A stretch of 35,149 nucleotides of DNA from Chara braunii (GCA_003427395.1 BFEA01000486.1:1028951-1064099), one strand, 5' to 3'. Shown: positions 10,071 to 21,310, counted from the first letter of the stretch. The notes: generated by a model not told the origin, from the sequence alone. A program made the numbers and translations.

Positions 10071-10380
10071 TTAGGTCCTACCCCTTGCTACATTCGTCTC
10101 TCTCCTACTCCATTTATCATACTTCTAACATTTCACAACGTTGACCGACATTTTTTGAATACCTTTGTGATGTACGATAATAAACGTAATCGCATGTTTG
10201 AAAATCAAATGTTGTACTTGATTTAGGTCCTACCCCTTGCCACATTCGTCTCTCTCCTAATCCATTTCTCACACTTCTAACATTTCACAACGTAGACTGA
10301 CATTTTTTTAATACCTTTGTCATGTACGATTATAAACGTAATCGCATATTATATGTTGATAGACTTTTTAAAATCAAATG
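10071..10380. repeat. Direct repeat of a ~152-bp unit
   Basis: The block starting TTAGGTCCTACCCCTTGC at 10071 recurs at 10223. They share a long run including TTCTAACATTTCACAACG and TAAACGTAATCGCAT. The second copy has about 17 extra bases before the shared AAAATCAAATG. The second copy runs into the 3' end of the Ulp1-like pseudogene. Confidence 0.85.
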
Positions 10381-11073
10381 GTGACCTATATTCATTTGCA
10401 AGCAGCGAAGCAAATGCCAACGCACAGACACCGCATTTATTAGTGTATTTTTGCTTGGGAGTATTGGGAACGTCTGGAATCTGCTCGAGACTTATGAAAT
10501 TTACTCGAGCAGATGTTGTTGCTGCAATTCTTTCTTCCAAAAAATCTCGCACAAGTGATACAACACTTTGTGGGAACGAGGTCGCTATTGTTGTTAGAGA
10601 GTCATAGTGTTCGAACACTTTCAATCGCATGTCAATTGCGAGCAAAGTCCAATGCTCGTGTGTTGGATCGTTCAACGGCAGTAGAAACAAGTCTGTGTTG
10701 TAAAAATCATTCTAAGCAAATCATCTTCGCACTTTGTTGCGTTTGCGGCGTTTGTCCTCTGTCAATACGGGATAGAAGAACGACGACAACGCTCTGATTT
10801 GGAGACTGTTTTTTTTATGAAGTCCTTATATGTTGGTTATAAGTTGCATGCAGACATTTATAACTTCATCGTTTAACCATCCATTTGGGTCCTCAATTCG
10901 TGGTATGTCTTCGATCTTTATGAGCACGTCTCCTGTCGCTGACCCTCTTAAATGACCTATTGCTTGTGAACCCTGATTGCGCATGCTTTCGTACTTTGCT
11001 CGCATTCCCGCTTCCTTGTTGAGGTGCACGGGCTTCGTCACCAACTCCAACTTTTGTGTGTGAAGCTTCATAA
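10349..11073 (-). pseudogene. Ulp1-like cysteine protease (C48 family), nonsense-disrupted
   Basis: In one continuous minus-strand frame the sequence gives the substrate-binding start of an Ulp1 domain (WLNDEVIN), then SFFYPVLTED, EHWTLLAID, HYDSL and NKCGVCALAF. These supply the catalytic His, Asp and Cys and a Gln just before the Cys, as in SUMO/NEDD8-type proteases. Three in-frame stops (TAA at 10826-10828, then TGA and TAG before 10690) interrupt an otherwise open frame, so I call it a pseudogene. The TGA sits where Ulp1 proteins usually have Trp. The exon start at 11073 follows a good 3' splice site (pyrimidine-rich run ending CTGCAG). The N-terminal exons are missing, and repeat copy A begins 113 bp upstream. 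Such domains occur in cellular SUMO proteases and in several DNA transposons; I cannot tell which this was. Confidence 0.8.
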
Positions 11074-11924
11074 CTGCAGAGAATTTAAAAAGAATAAACG
11101 GGGGATAAACGATCACACAAACAACACACACAAAAAAAAGTAAAAATCATTTATCGTGATTTTCATACGTTGTTTGCTTAAGCGCTGTCGAGCGCATCGG
11201 TCCGGCATCGTACAAGGCAGCGCGGGACCCTCCCGGCCGCGTCACGCAGGAGTTGGATTTAATCCTCGTCACAAATGGAGATGGAGCTTCCGCAAGCCGC
11301 TCCGGCCGAGTGCGCCAGTCATACCTCTCGCGAGCCTCTACGACAGGATAGGGCCTACGCGAGGTACGACTTACCTCCACCTTACGAGAGTTGTCACCTC
11401 CCTTCGGTGGGCGTATCCCCGCCGAGCTACCAGTCCACAGTACGAAAGTTGATCAATTGCAATTGCAGAGGTGGACCAGCCGAGGGCGTTTCTCGTTTGC
11501 TGTAGCATAGGGGGTACGCGCGGTATTACGCCTCTATCGAGCCCGCGCGCGAACCGGCATTTTTGGGGGCTGAGGTCCCAAGCGCGACTCGTCGCCGGTC
11601 GACTAGAACGCATCCCACATGCTACGCGCACACCATTATAAAGAACATAAAAATAAAAACACACACACACATATACATTATACAGAATGACACTGAACAA
11701 GTAACGAGGCAACACTCCTAGTCCCTTAGTAGCCATCCTATAACTGTCCGATGCAGAAATCGGATCGGCGTCGCGCGTGAGACTTAACATAAAACCACGG
11801 CGACGTAGGGCTAACTCGTATCGATTCGCAATGCAAGCGTACGCAAGCAGTCGCAACAATGACGTACTATGTAGTACCCATACTCATGCGATCCTCGTTA
11901 ATCTCGAGGGTCGCGTTCGACATT

Positions 11925-12120
11925 CAAGTGTCGGCTGACACGCGCTTCGAGTGTTAATCTCTCGACGCTGGACAACCGCTAAGTGCGGTTGAAGACCACA
12001 CCCTCTTTTGCACCCTGCGGAGAGTGGGTGGTACACAGGTTCATACCTGTGGTGGTAGTCGTATCTTATCGCCCTGGAGACGAACTCCATCATCTAGGGC
12101 CTGGAGATTGGTCCAGGGGT
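11925..12120. other. Hairpin-rich leader segment of copy A
   Basis: There are several perfect short hairpins in a row: GTGTC/GACAC at 11928-11941, CAACCGC/GCGGTTG at 11973-11991 and CACAGGT/ACCTGTG at 12034-12051. Further complementary GGAC/GTCC and CCTGG/CCAGG pairs follow. The equivalent positions in copy B keep the first two exactly and lose one pair in the third. This suggests a structured RNA leader, but the function is unknown. Confidence 0.5.
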
Positions 12121-12676
12121 TTGACTTTGACGGCTGTCACGGACTGCAACGTCCAACTATAAAACTATAAAAAGTAAAGGGTAAAAAGGAGAATGCCCTT
12201 TTCTCTTAATAACATGATCTGTTTAACCTTTACGCGCGGTCACAGTAAGCCGCGTGAATATCCAAGACACATATAACTATATACGTAAGGGTTATTTATA
12301 TAGCATGATCACTTCTCACAGTCACAGTGAGATTCCTCTCAGCCATGTATATGTATGTGATCGCAGACAGCCACAGCCAAAATCCGAACCACAAACATAT
12401 TTGCAATCACATCAAAGATCCAACAAAAGTCCATGCACTAAACGGGGTCAATTTCAACCATTCTCTGCGCTCACACCCCTTGCTTTAGCCACCCAAACCT
12501 TAACCTTAGCGCACCCTTCCAGCAATAAAATACTCAGTACCTTTGTTAAATGACCATTCAATAAAGTCCGGGTAAAAACACAATGAAACAGATCAAACCA
12601 CAGGGTTAAACCCTTAGATTGAGTGGCAAGAGTGGATTGGAGTTGAATCGTAAACCGACGAATCGGCAACCGACCT

Positions 12677-12691
12677 GTTATCAGTGATAAC
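12677..12691. repeat. Conserved 15-bp palindrome, copy A
   Basis: GTTATCAGTGATAAC is a perfect 7-1-7 palindrome followed by AGAAGATGAT. It is unchanged in copy B despite considerable divergence around it, which hints at a protein-binding site or conserved hairpin. Confidence 0.75.
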
Positions 12692-12985
12692 AGAAGATGA
12701 TCCTTGTAGGATGCAGCTGAATTTAGCCCAAATCCTGAATCAATCGATCAAGAAGACCTGTCTCACAAGAGAAACCAATTCCCAAGCTAAAATCATAAGT
12801 GTATGGAGAATACAACTCCATAACACATTCTCACCCAAAATTCTTCTACAAGCTAAGTCTGAGTCTGTCTCTAAGCCAGTGCCCAAAGAAAGGTAGACCC
12901 TGACAGAATTTCCTCTACACAGACTCGGAGTGGATTGCCAGAATCGCCACCTGTCAAAATATAATTTATGTCCTCTCAAACTAAG

Positions 12986-13860
12986 AAAATTTCGGCATCG
13001 CTCCCCGTAGAAAAAGTGTCTTCTCATAATTTGAAAACAAAACGATTCATAACTCTAGAAAGTTAAAATTTTGTCTAACTCCCTGAATTAGTAAAAATTT
13101 GGGCAGCACTTCATTTATAATAACTCAAATATGAAAACAAAACGATCTATAATTCTGGAAAGTCAAAATTTTGTCTAGCTCCCTGAATTAGTAAGAATTT
13201 GGGTAGCACTTCCTTTAGAAAGGTAAACGTCTCAGATTTATACTAAGTCAGATGTGAACTCAGACATAAAACCTGAGTTCAACTAAGACAAAATTTAACT
13301 AACTCCTTAGTTTTGTAGAAATTTTGGCAGCTCTTCCCGTAGATAAAATGTTATTCCAATATTTATACGAAGCTAAGTTCAAAATTTAAAATGACTTTGA
13401 CTTTTCAAGGTTCAATTTTGTCTAACTCCCTGAATTAGTAAAAATTTGGGCAGCATTTCCATTAGAAAGGTAGACTTCCCATATTTATACTAAATCAGAT
13501 GTGAACTCAAACATAAAACATGAGTATAACTAAGACAAAATTCAACTAACTCCTTAGTTTTGTAGAAATTTTGGCAGCGCTTCTTTTAGAGAAGGTGTTA
13601 TTCCAAGATTTATACAAAGCTAAGTTCAGAATCTAAAATGACTTTGACTTTTCAAGGTCGAATTTTGTCTAACTCCCTGAATTAGCAAAAAATTGGGCAG
13701 CATTCCCTTTAGAAAATGAGGCTTTCCAGATTTTTACTAAGCCAAAAAGTTAAAAAAATTGGACTCTGAAAAAAACAAAATCTGATTAACTCCTTTGTTT
13801 TGTAGAAATTTCGGCAGCGCTTCCAGTAGAGAAAGTAGCTTAACAAAATTTATATAAAGT
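12986..13860. repeat. Array of eight ~120-bp tandem units, copy A
   Basis: The core AAATTTNGGCAGCRCTTCC recurs at about 12986, 13093, 13193, 13317, 13440, 13564, 13687 and 13804. Spacing is 100-124 bp. Two unit types alternate: one preceded by CTCCCTGAATTAGT with GGGCAGC, the other preceded by CTCCTTAGTTTTGTAG with TTGGCAGC. This makes a higher-order repeat of about 245 bp. Copy B has only three units, so array length explains a good part of the size difference between the copies. Confidence 0.85.
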
Positions 13861-14149
13861 CAAATATAACAAAAGATCCCAGAAAATGCAGAAATTGATC
13901 TAAGTAAAAGAAACTTAGCTAAGAAAATGCAAGAATTGAAACTAATTTCTATGGCTCTAGCACGTGGCGAGCAAGTAAAGCGACTACCTACCAAACTGAA
14001 ACTGGGACTAAATAGTAGTCACACTCAGTCACATACAGGTCAAACAACAAATGTAAGTAGTCTCTCCATCCCCAAAGTCAACTTAGCAAACAATAGTTCA
14101 TAGTCTCACAATGATTTATCCGCTTATACCCAGTTTACATAAGGCGTAA

Positions 14150-15040
14150 AGTCAGTCCACCCAAACTTATGGGACATGCCTGACCCAACCATTGAGTATA
14201 CACAAACACAGGGCACAACAACTTTTATCTTCTTTGAGCATATGATCAGGTCACTCTAGTCGCCCTGAACTGTTTAAATATCTCATCGTTATATAATTAT
14301 TTGTACTTAGTCTTTTGAGGTAGCATATAGCTGAACTTATCAACTTAGTTCAAGGTCAAACCTGCCCCTTCTTACCATCAGTTTATTCTTAGTTCACTCT
14401 CTTCAGTTCGTGATAGGGCTATAGTCAGACCCCCAAAACTTATGGGACCCTGCCTGACTAGCCTGTTCATAGATAAAAATAGTAATAGACTAAAGCCAAA
14501 TTATAACCTTCAGGTTCCAACATGTGCGAGGCTTTGAGTCAGACCACCTGAACTTACAGAACAGTCTGGCTCTATGCCTGATTCGTTCGTCTGTGATTCA
14601 ACTTGTGCGAGGCATTAGGCTAGACCACCTAAACTTATAGAATGGTCTGCCCTCTGCCAAACTTACTCCCTCGGAATAAAGCAGGAAGAGGTTGTGCCAC
14701 CTAAATTTATAGAATGGCTCAGACCTCCTCGTTTAGAACCAAACAAACAAAGAAACTCCTAAAATAAACAAGGAAACCAAGACACCTTAACTTACAGAAT
14801 GCACTTGGCCCCTGAAAAAGTCAAACGCAATTAGCTCTCTCAAGTCAGAGCAACCTAAACTTATAGAATGACCTGATTCTCAAAGCAATCCCACAACACT
14901 AGGTCTCCCCAAACTTATGGGGACCTCCCAGCCTCCAGAGCGATCAGACCACCTAAACTTATAGAATGGTCTGACGCTCCACACAATCCAAAATAAACAT
15001 AACATCGGGTCTCCCCAAACTTATGGAGACCTCCCAGCCT
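14150..15040. repeat. Array of ten hairpins with constant loop and covarying stems, copy A
   Basis: The core AAACTTAT (or a one- or two-base variant) recurs at about 14163, 14436, 14550, 14631, 14703, 14787, 14857, 14911, 14955 and 15017. It usually stands inside CCACCTAAACTTATAGAATGG. Flanks differ from unit to unit but remain complementary: TCAGACCA/TGGTCTGA (14944-14974), GGTCTCC/GGAGACC (15008-15031), GAGTCAGAC/GTCTGGCTC with one G-T pair (14536-14572) and CCAAG/CTTGG (near 14787). A constant loop with compensating stem changes is a signature of selection on structure. Confidence 0.75.
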
Positions 15041-16598
15041 TGATACAATCAACAAAACTGAAACTGAGATTTGCATGCATTCTTTTACTCTATCTGATTC
15101 ATGTCCTAAAAGTCAAACAACAAGTCAAGTAGGCTTGCATACCATATACTAAGTCAAACATGCAATGGGCAATACAGATAGGGGCTATAATCTGGGTTTA
15201 TAGAGGGAAAAACAATGGTTACCTTTTCAATTCCCTGCCTCCAGAACTCCTCTCGAGTTCCGGCAGAGCTCCCACAATCGGTGGGCTGACTCCCCACAAA
15301 GCCTTGCTGCGATCCTACGGGTTGCAATCCTGCCTGCCGCCTTCCTCTCAGAACTGGACTAGTCTTAGAGTAAGAAAGGCAGAGGCAGGGGTTTCAGACT
15401 CTCGAGATACAGGAGGAAGGCTGACTCAACTCCCAGGAGAGGGCCTTGTTATCGTCATGCGCCTGAGGGCCCCGCAATGATGGCCAATACGCGCCGTATA
15501 GCTTAGTCAATGAAAGTCAAATTGTTAGTCGTTGATACCTTGACGACCTTCCCACTCTAAGCAATATCCTTCTCCTGAGGATCAATCCCAATTGCGGAAA
15601 GGCGCGCAGTTTACTCAGTCCAACGCACCCTGCCGCGCCTGCTCGACCGCCGTACGCAGCATTCGCTTGCTTTTTGCTGCTAAATTTCAAGGTTACCTTG
15701 CTCCCCGCGAGTATGTGCAGGCCAACCTTGCTCTGCTCTCCTCTTGCCTTGACTAAATGTGCCTGCACCCACGGGCTGTCCGATCCCGGCTAGCAGTTAT
15801 GCCTGCAGTCTCTCCTGTTGTGTTGCAACTTCAATCGGTTGAATGATGAGCAAATCAGTCAACAGGTAATTATCAAAGTCCGCAGCTTGCCTCTCGCCGC
15901 TTCAATTGGTACAGTGGAGAGTGCTTTGGTTAACCTGGTAAGGCTGCAACTTTCGTAGCCTGTCCCAGATTATCCCGTACAACAGGATAAGCAGCGCATT
16001 GGTCATTAGACAAACGGACAGCCTCACAACCCTTCCCAGATATACAGCAGCACTGCTACGTAGCAGTAAACTTCTCGAAAACCAAGCGCAGTGGCAGCCT
16101 CCTCAACGGTAACTTCGGCCTTGATAGTTCCACTCTGGTGCGCAATGAGGATTAACGACCTCGCCAGCAACCTGTGCCCAGCAGCAGTAACAATAACTAG
16201 GATTTAGAAACAACGCCTTTTCACTGATTGCGACAACGATACTGCCTTTCTTACACGGCGGTCGGACCCTCAGATTCTCGTAGCTGCTTCAGCCAGGTAG
16301 GCACATCTCATTCTTCTTAGTCACTTTCTTTCTCTACCTGCTACCTTTCTCTTCCTCGTTTTCTTCCTCTTCCTTCCACCCCCTCTGCAACTCCTGGCCC
16401 ATACTAGCGGGCGGCCTCACCTTACCTCGTACTCCAGGAGGATGGGTGCAATCTCATGCCCCGTTGCAACAGGCCCTTCAACACGTCCATCTCTTCCCAG
16501 GTACGGATCAGTCTGACCAGGTAAGTACCATCCACTCCCATCGATACGGTAGACTAGATCCCGTTAAAAAGCGGGCTTACATCCTCCATTACCCCATC
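15041..16598. other. Tail of copy A, no gene
   Basis: The block at about 15230-15350 (TTCCCTGCCTCCAGAACTCC and onward) is shared with 22575-22710 in copy B. Further right, similarity to copy B is patchy. Open frames here are short and match nothing I know. Confidence 0.45.
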
Positions 16599-16599
16599 C

Positions 16600-16638
16600 T
16601 TTTTTTTTTTTTTTTCCCTCTCTCTCTCTCTCTCTCTC
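16600..16638. repeat. T-run plus (TC)n microsatellite
   Basis: A run of about 16 T is followed by CCC and about eleven TC units. Copy B has a much longer TC tract at the comparable place. On the minus strand this would read GA-rich then poly(A). Confidence 0.85.
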
Positions 16639-16856
16639 ATTTACGCAATAAGACTTTATGCTTTAGTCACCCTTATTTTAACTTTAAGGGTACTTTGAAC
16701 AATGTACATTCCACATTGACAGAGCTTTCAAAGCTAGTTGTAGGCAGATCGTAATTATTATTACAAACGTCACCGATTCTCGCACCCGTACCACATAGCA
16801 AGGCGGCCGTAGACGAGTCTGTGAGTGACGCACTTGGCAGAGCATGAGGGTACTCT

Positions 16857-17357
16857 CTATTGGTTCACTACCGCCCGAATCTCATCCCAATCTGCAGCTC
16901 TTTCATCTGGATCATGGGCGCCAGCATAGGCATCAACTACGTTGACCAAATTCCTCAGTCCTTGACCATGCGGTAAGAATCTTTGATCCAGATACAGACC
17001 ATATATCAGCTCGCACGTATAGCGCCCATACCCCCATTCTCGCGCTCTCAAAGTGGCTTCCGCAGCAGCCTCTATCTTGCCTTGTCCCCGAAAACACTTT
17101 TCTACCAGGGACTCAGGCAAGACAACTCGTAATGGGGCTGAATGAAGGGTGGACTCTTTGGCAGACTTAACCTCTATACGGGTCTCCACTTGTTCCTCTC
17201 CTTCACGGACCATACCTCTCGTCCACTTTGCTGCAGCTCCTTCAACTACCCTCAAAGGTCGGGCAAGCAGGCTACCATGCCCACACGCCAACTCAATCCC
17301 ATGTAAGACCAAAAAAAATGAAGATGCATAAAGGGTCACCCTCGCAATCGCACAGTC
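16857..17357 (-). CDS. Weak ORF of about 160 codons, unrecognised
   Basis: A single frame is open on the minus strand from 17357 to a stop at 16857. The first ATG is internal, at 17213, which would leave about 118 residues. The C-terminal part has protein-like composition (LPESLVEKCF, AEATLRAREWGYG, CELIYGLYLDQRF), is helix-rich and contains no motif I can assign. It is the only plausible ORF in the 2.6 kb between the two large repeats, where a gag fragment would be expected if they were LTRs. It may equally be chance. Confidence 0.25.
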   Translation of the reverse strand, partial: DCAIARVTLYASSFFLVLHGIELACGHGSLLARPLRVVEGAAAKWTRGMVREGEEQVETRIEVKSAKESTLHSAPLRVVLPESLVEKCFRGQGKIEAAAEATLRAREWGYGRYTCELIYGLYLDQRFLPHGQGLRNLVNVVDAYAGAHDPDERAADWDEIRAVVNQ

Positions 17358-18902
17358 CTAATCATTATCAAAACGGACTTGATCCAGGCGAAAATATCCT
17401 TGCCTACCGATGTGCCCCACTAGGAAGAGATATACTCTCCTTCCTTGACTCGCCTCGGCAAGGAAATCTCAAGCCCATTTTTCTTTTTTACTGGCAAGGC
17501 CACACAGGGATCTTCCCTTGCATAAGGCATCATGAGTTGCCTTTGCTCCGGTCTGGGTTCTGCCCACCACAAAAAAACGTTCAACATACGCCTTTCGTTA
17601 TCATACTGATAATCACATTCTAAAATCCCTACCCCTTAAGTCTTAGCTTCATATCATCTTTCATCAGAATTCATCCTTTCCACCGTTTACGACCACCCAG
17701 CTTAGAGAAGACAATAATGGTAATATATCACGATAATATTGCATTCATAGATATGAAAAATTCATAATTATAACACTCATGAAAACAATATATTACCATA
17801 GTAACTGACAACAATAATACCCATAGCAATCAAACACATCATACACAAGCTAGCCAGTTATTCAAAGCATATACAAATATCTCACAAGGACGGGCCTATA
17901 TCAATAGGCATAACATATGATAAGCACATTATGATCAGAGATATGATTGCCAACGGTTAGTACTCTCAGACATAATTATTGCAAGAGTAACACATTTTGC
18001 TTCTCTAGCTTTGACAGAAGTATACTATGGCGAGGGGCAGTGTAATCCTCTTTAGAAAGGATAGCATCTCAACTCCCCGAGCCCCGCTCAAGGATCAAGC
18101 CTCACTGCTTCTCCCTCCGATTTCAGCACTCGCTCCTTGCAGACCCTTGCCGACAAAGTAAACAACCTCACCATACACGCTTTGGGATGCATTATCCCGT
18201 CCTGTGCTGGTGAACCCACTTGACACAAAAATAGTTGGGGATTCACCCCCTACTTTTTTGTGGCCAAATAGTAGCTGTTTCCCTTATAGACCATGGCCTA
18301 ACAGGGCTCAAACACTTTCCTCCTATTCAGTAGTACTGTAGCCATTTTATCACAAAAGATACAACAATAATACCCCACCATGGACCAGAAACATAGTTCC
18401 GGCGTGAGTCTCAGTACTACTTACAAGACAAAATTATAACTTCTTCAAAGTCATCTCTTAGGGGAACAATAACATAGGATTGCAACCTTCCTTAGGGTAG
18501 ATGTTACATATTGACCACTTCCTGAAAAGTACTTATCTCAAGAGGCGGTCACTCCATTCACCTCTGAATCCGCATCATACGTGGATTCTGCATAATATCT
18601 CTACCCCCTCTTTGAGGAGCAATCCAAACACACAAACCTTAATAGACAGTCGTAAATCGATAATTGGACTTGAGATACTCATACCATTCCTTGCAGACTG
18701 AATAATTTGAATACATACTTCATGTATTTCTGACAAGGATAATTATAAAAGGAAATATAATCATCAAACACATAGCCCCACGTAACTCGCTCGGGTCCAA
18801 AACCCCGGGATCGCATCTCCCCCCGCTCAAAACTATCCACTACGGAGTGAGATATGCCCTCTCCATCCCGCTATACTCATCTCTGCCTAAACCTTTACCT
18901 TC
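17358..18902. other. Non-coding stretch between the large repeats
   Basis: No gene is found. A perfect 12-bp inverted repeat (ATGGTAATATAT at 17717-17728, its complement at 17788-17799) lies in an AT-rich stretch. The remainder looks like decayed repeat sequence. Confidence 0.4.
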
Positions 18903-18938
18903 GAATGCACCCCGACGCGATTTCGGATCGGGTTCATT
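18903..18938. repeat. Palindromic GAATGCACC...GGGTTCAT element, first copy
   Basis: GAATGCACCCC and GATCGGGTTCATT bracket a degenerate CG-rich centre. It is related to the better palindrome at 19161 and to a third at 25094. Confidence 0.55.
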
Positions 18939-19160
18939 CTTCCTCACATGTAGCACGCCCAGGCCTTCCGCGCATGCTATTTCCTTTGTCACTCGCTATC
19001 TACTAACCTCTAACCACAACTAACTCGACAATTGCGCTCCCCCGAGGCTAAAACCCCTATTTAGTGCTCCTACTTACCTACAGTCGTGAGGCATAGCAAG
19101 CGCTCCCTCTCTCCCGCTGCGCCCCACTCACCATTCGGCCATCTCCGTTCTTCATATGCC

Positions 19161-19195
19161 GAATGCACCCGGCGCGAATTCGCGCTCGGGTTCAT
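19161..19195. repeat. Palindromic element with GCGCGAATTCGCGC centre
   Basis: The perfect 14-bp palindrome GCGCGAATTCGCGC (19172-19185) is extended outwards by CACCCG against CGGGTT and by ATG against CAT, with one bulged T and one mismatch. It forms a strong hairpin about 80 bp upstream of the start of copy B. Confidence 0.7.
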
Positions 19196-20004
19196 CCCCC
19201 TTCTACTTCCTTGCCCAGCGGCTTCTCCGGCAGCTCCGCCTTACCTTCCGCTGCGCTGCCCCGCTGCCTCCCCATTGTCGAGCGCATTGGTCGGGCACCG
19301 CACATGGGCAGCGCGGGACCCTCCCGGCCGCGTCACGCAGGAGTTGGTCTTAATCCTCTTCGCAAACATGCCTGGAGCTTCTGCAAGCCGCTCCGGCCGA
19401 GTGCGCCAGCCATACCTCTCGCGAGTCCCTACGAGAGGATAGGGCCTACTCGAGGCACGACTTACCTCCACCTTACGGGAACTGTCACCTCCCTTCGGTG
19501 GGCGTATCCTCGCTGAGCTACCAGTTCACAGTACGAAAGTTGTTGCAATCGCAGAGGTGGACCAGCCGAGGGCGTTTCTCGTTCGCTGTAGCATAGGGGG
19601 TACGCGCTGTAGTACGTTTCTATCGGATTCATACGCGAACCGAGATCTTGGGGGGCTGAGGTCCCAAGCGCGACTCGTCGTCGGACGACTAGGACGCATC
19701 CCACACGCCACTCGCACACCACTATAAAGAACATAAAAATAAAAACACACACCTACACATACATAGACAAAACACAAAACAAACAACGCGACAACACTCC
19801 TAGTCCCTTAGTAGCCATCATATAACTTTCCGATGCGGAAATCGGATAGGCGATGCGCGCGAGACTTAGTATAAAACCGCGCAGACGCAGGGCTAACTAA
19901 TATCGACTCGCAATGCAAGTGTACGCAAGCGGTCGCAATGATGGCGTACTATGTAGTACCCATACTCATGCGGTCCTCGTTGATCTCGAGGGTCGCATTC
20001 AACA

Positions 20005-20175
20005 CTCAAGTGTCGGCTGACACGCGCCTTGAGGGATTGATCTCTCGACGCTGGACAACCGCCAAGTGCGGTTGAAAACCAAACCCTCTTCTGCACCCTA
20101 CGGAGAGTGGGTGGTACACAGGTTCATACATGTGGTGGCAACCGTCTCTTATTGCCCTGGAGACCAGCTCCATCA
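20005..20175. other. Hairpin-rich leader segment of copy B
   Basis: GTGTC/GACAC at 20010-20023 and CAACCGC/GCGGTTG at 20056-20074 are conserved with copy A. The third hairpin (near 20117-20134) has lost one pair (ACATGTG). Confidence 0.5.
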
Positions 20176-20713
20176 CCAGGGTCTGGAAAGAAGTCAAGGG
20201 TTTTAACTTTGACGGCTGCCACGGACTACAACGTCCAACTATCAAAATTAACAAGCAAAATCATCCAATAAATAAATAAACATCCCACCACTTATATACC
20301 AATTCAGATATCGAGATAAAATAAAAGAAGGGAAAACATAAACCCATCAGGTATGCAGATCGTGCGTCGCGTGGTTGTGATTCTCACTGTTTCCAAAGTA
20401 TGACTCATATACCAAGCTCTAAATACTAACCTGGATAAAACATAGGCTCACACAATAGTCACATTGCCATGCACCAATGTGGTCAACTTTACTGTTCCCT
20501 ATAACTCATACGACGCCTCACATACTCAAGCCCCAGTCATAGTCCGAATCTCCATAAATCTCACAAGTTCTTTATAATGGTCATTTAAAAGAAGTCCGGT
20601 TAAAACCCTCAAAGAAACATATCAAATCTCAGGACTAAGGCAATCAAGTTGAGGTACAGGTGTAAGCAAAGTTGTGTCGTGAGCCGACAAGTCGGCGATC
20701 AACCAATCGACTT

Positions 20714-20728
20714 GTTATCAGTGATAAC
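20714..20728. repeat. Conserved 15-bp palindrome, copy B
   Basis: GTTATCAGTGATAAC, identical to 12677-12691 and again followed by AGAAGATGAT. Confidence 0.75.
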
Positions 20729-21015
20729 AGAAGATGATTCTCGTATGATCAAGCTGGAACTAGTCAAAATCCTGGATCGAATGTCCAAAGAAGATCTGTA
20801 TCATACGACAGGTCAATATCCAAGCTAAATCGTCAATGCATGGAGATCAAATCCCCATGACACGTTCTCACTCAAGACTCTCTTGACAGCCAAGCCTAGG
20901 TCTACCTCTAAGCCCGTGCCCAAAGAAAGGTAGACCTATCGCAACATCTCCCCCATACAGAGTGGATTGCCAGAGTCGTCACCTGTCAAAATATAATTAT
21001 CGCCTCTAAATTATA

Positions 21016-21310
21016 AAAATTTCGACAGCGCTTCCCGTAGGAAACGTGTCTTTCCAGAATTTATATCAGCCTAAATATGAAAACATAAATAATCTTCAAC
21101 CTTCCCAAGTCAAATTTTGTCTAACTCCCTGAATTAGTAAAAATTTGGGCAGCACTCCCTTTAGAAAAAAAAACTTTTCATATTTTTACTAAGCCATGTA
21201 TATAAAATCAGACAAGTTGAACTTTGAAAAGTTAAAATTTGACTAACTCCTTGGATTTGCAGAAATTTCGGCAGCGCTTCCCGTAGAGAAAGTGGCTTAC
21301 CAAGATTTAT
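21016..21310. repeat. Array of three ~120-bp tandem units, copy B
   Basis: Cores at about 21016, 21139 and 21261 are spaced 122-123 bp and show the same two alternating unit types as copy A. Confidence 0.8.

Larger units (their letters stand above)
11186..16638. mobile_element. Large non-coding repeat, copy A
   Basis: A direct, diverged match to 19276-24022 starts abruptly at TGTCGAGCGCA in both. Shared landmarks in order are: a GC-rich leader of about 980 bp with several hairpins, the palindrome GTTATCAGTGATAAC, an array of ~120-bp units, an array of short hairpins with core AAACTTAT, a block beginning TTCCCTGCCTCCAGAACTCC, and a final CT microsatellite. The right boundary is approximate because similarity weakens after about 15.5 kb. 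I find no coding region longer than chance. TG at the start of both copies fits an LTR, and the length would fit the long LTRs of a non-autonomous derivative. A segmental duplication is an equally open reading. Confidence 0.7.

Noticed and set aside
11156-11859. Overlapping open frames at the start of copy A (and 19086-19786 in copy B)
   Set aside because: Open frames occur on both strands in GC-rich DNA. Frames are not conserved in the same way between the copies and no domain is visible.
14150-15040. CRISPR-like repeat-spacer array
   Set aside because: Spacing is irregular (about 44 to 270 bp), the paired arms vary with the unit, and the context is eukaryotic with no cas genes.
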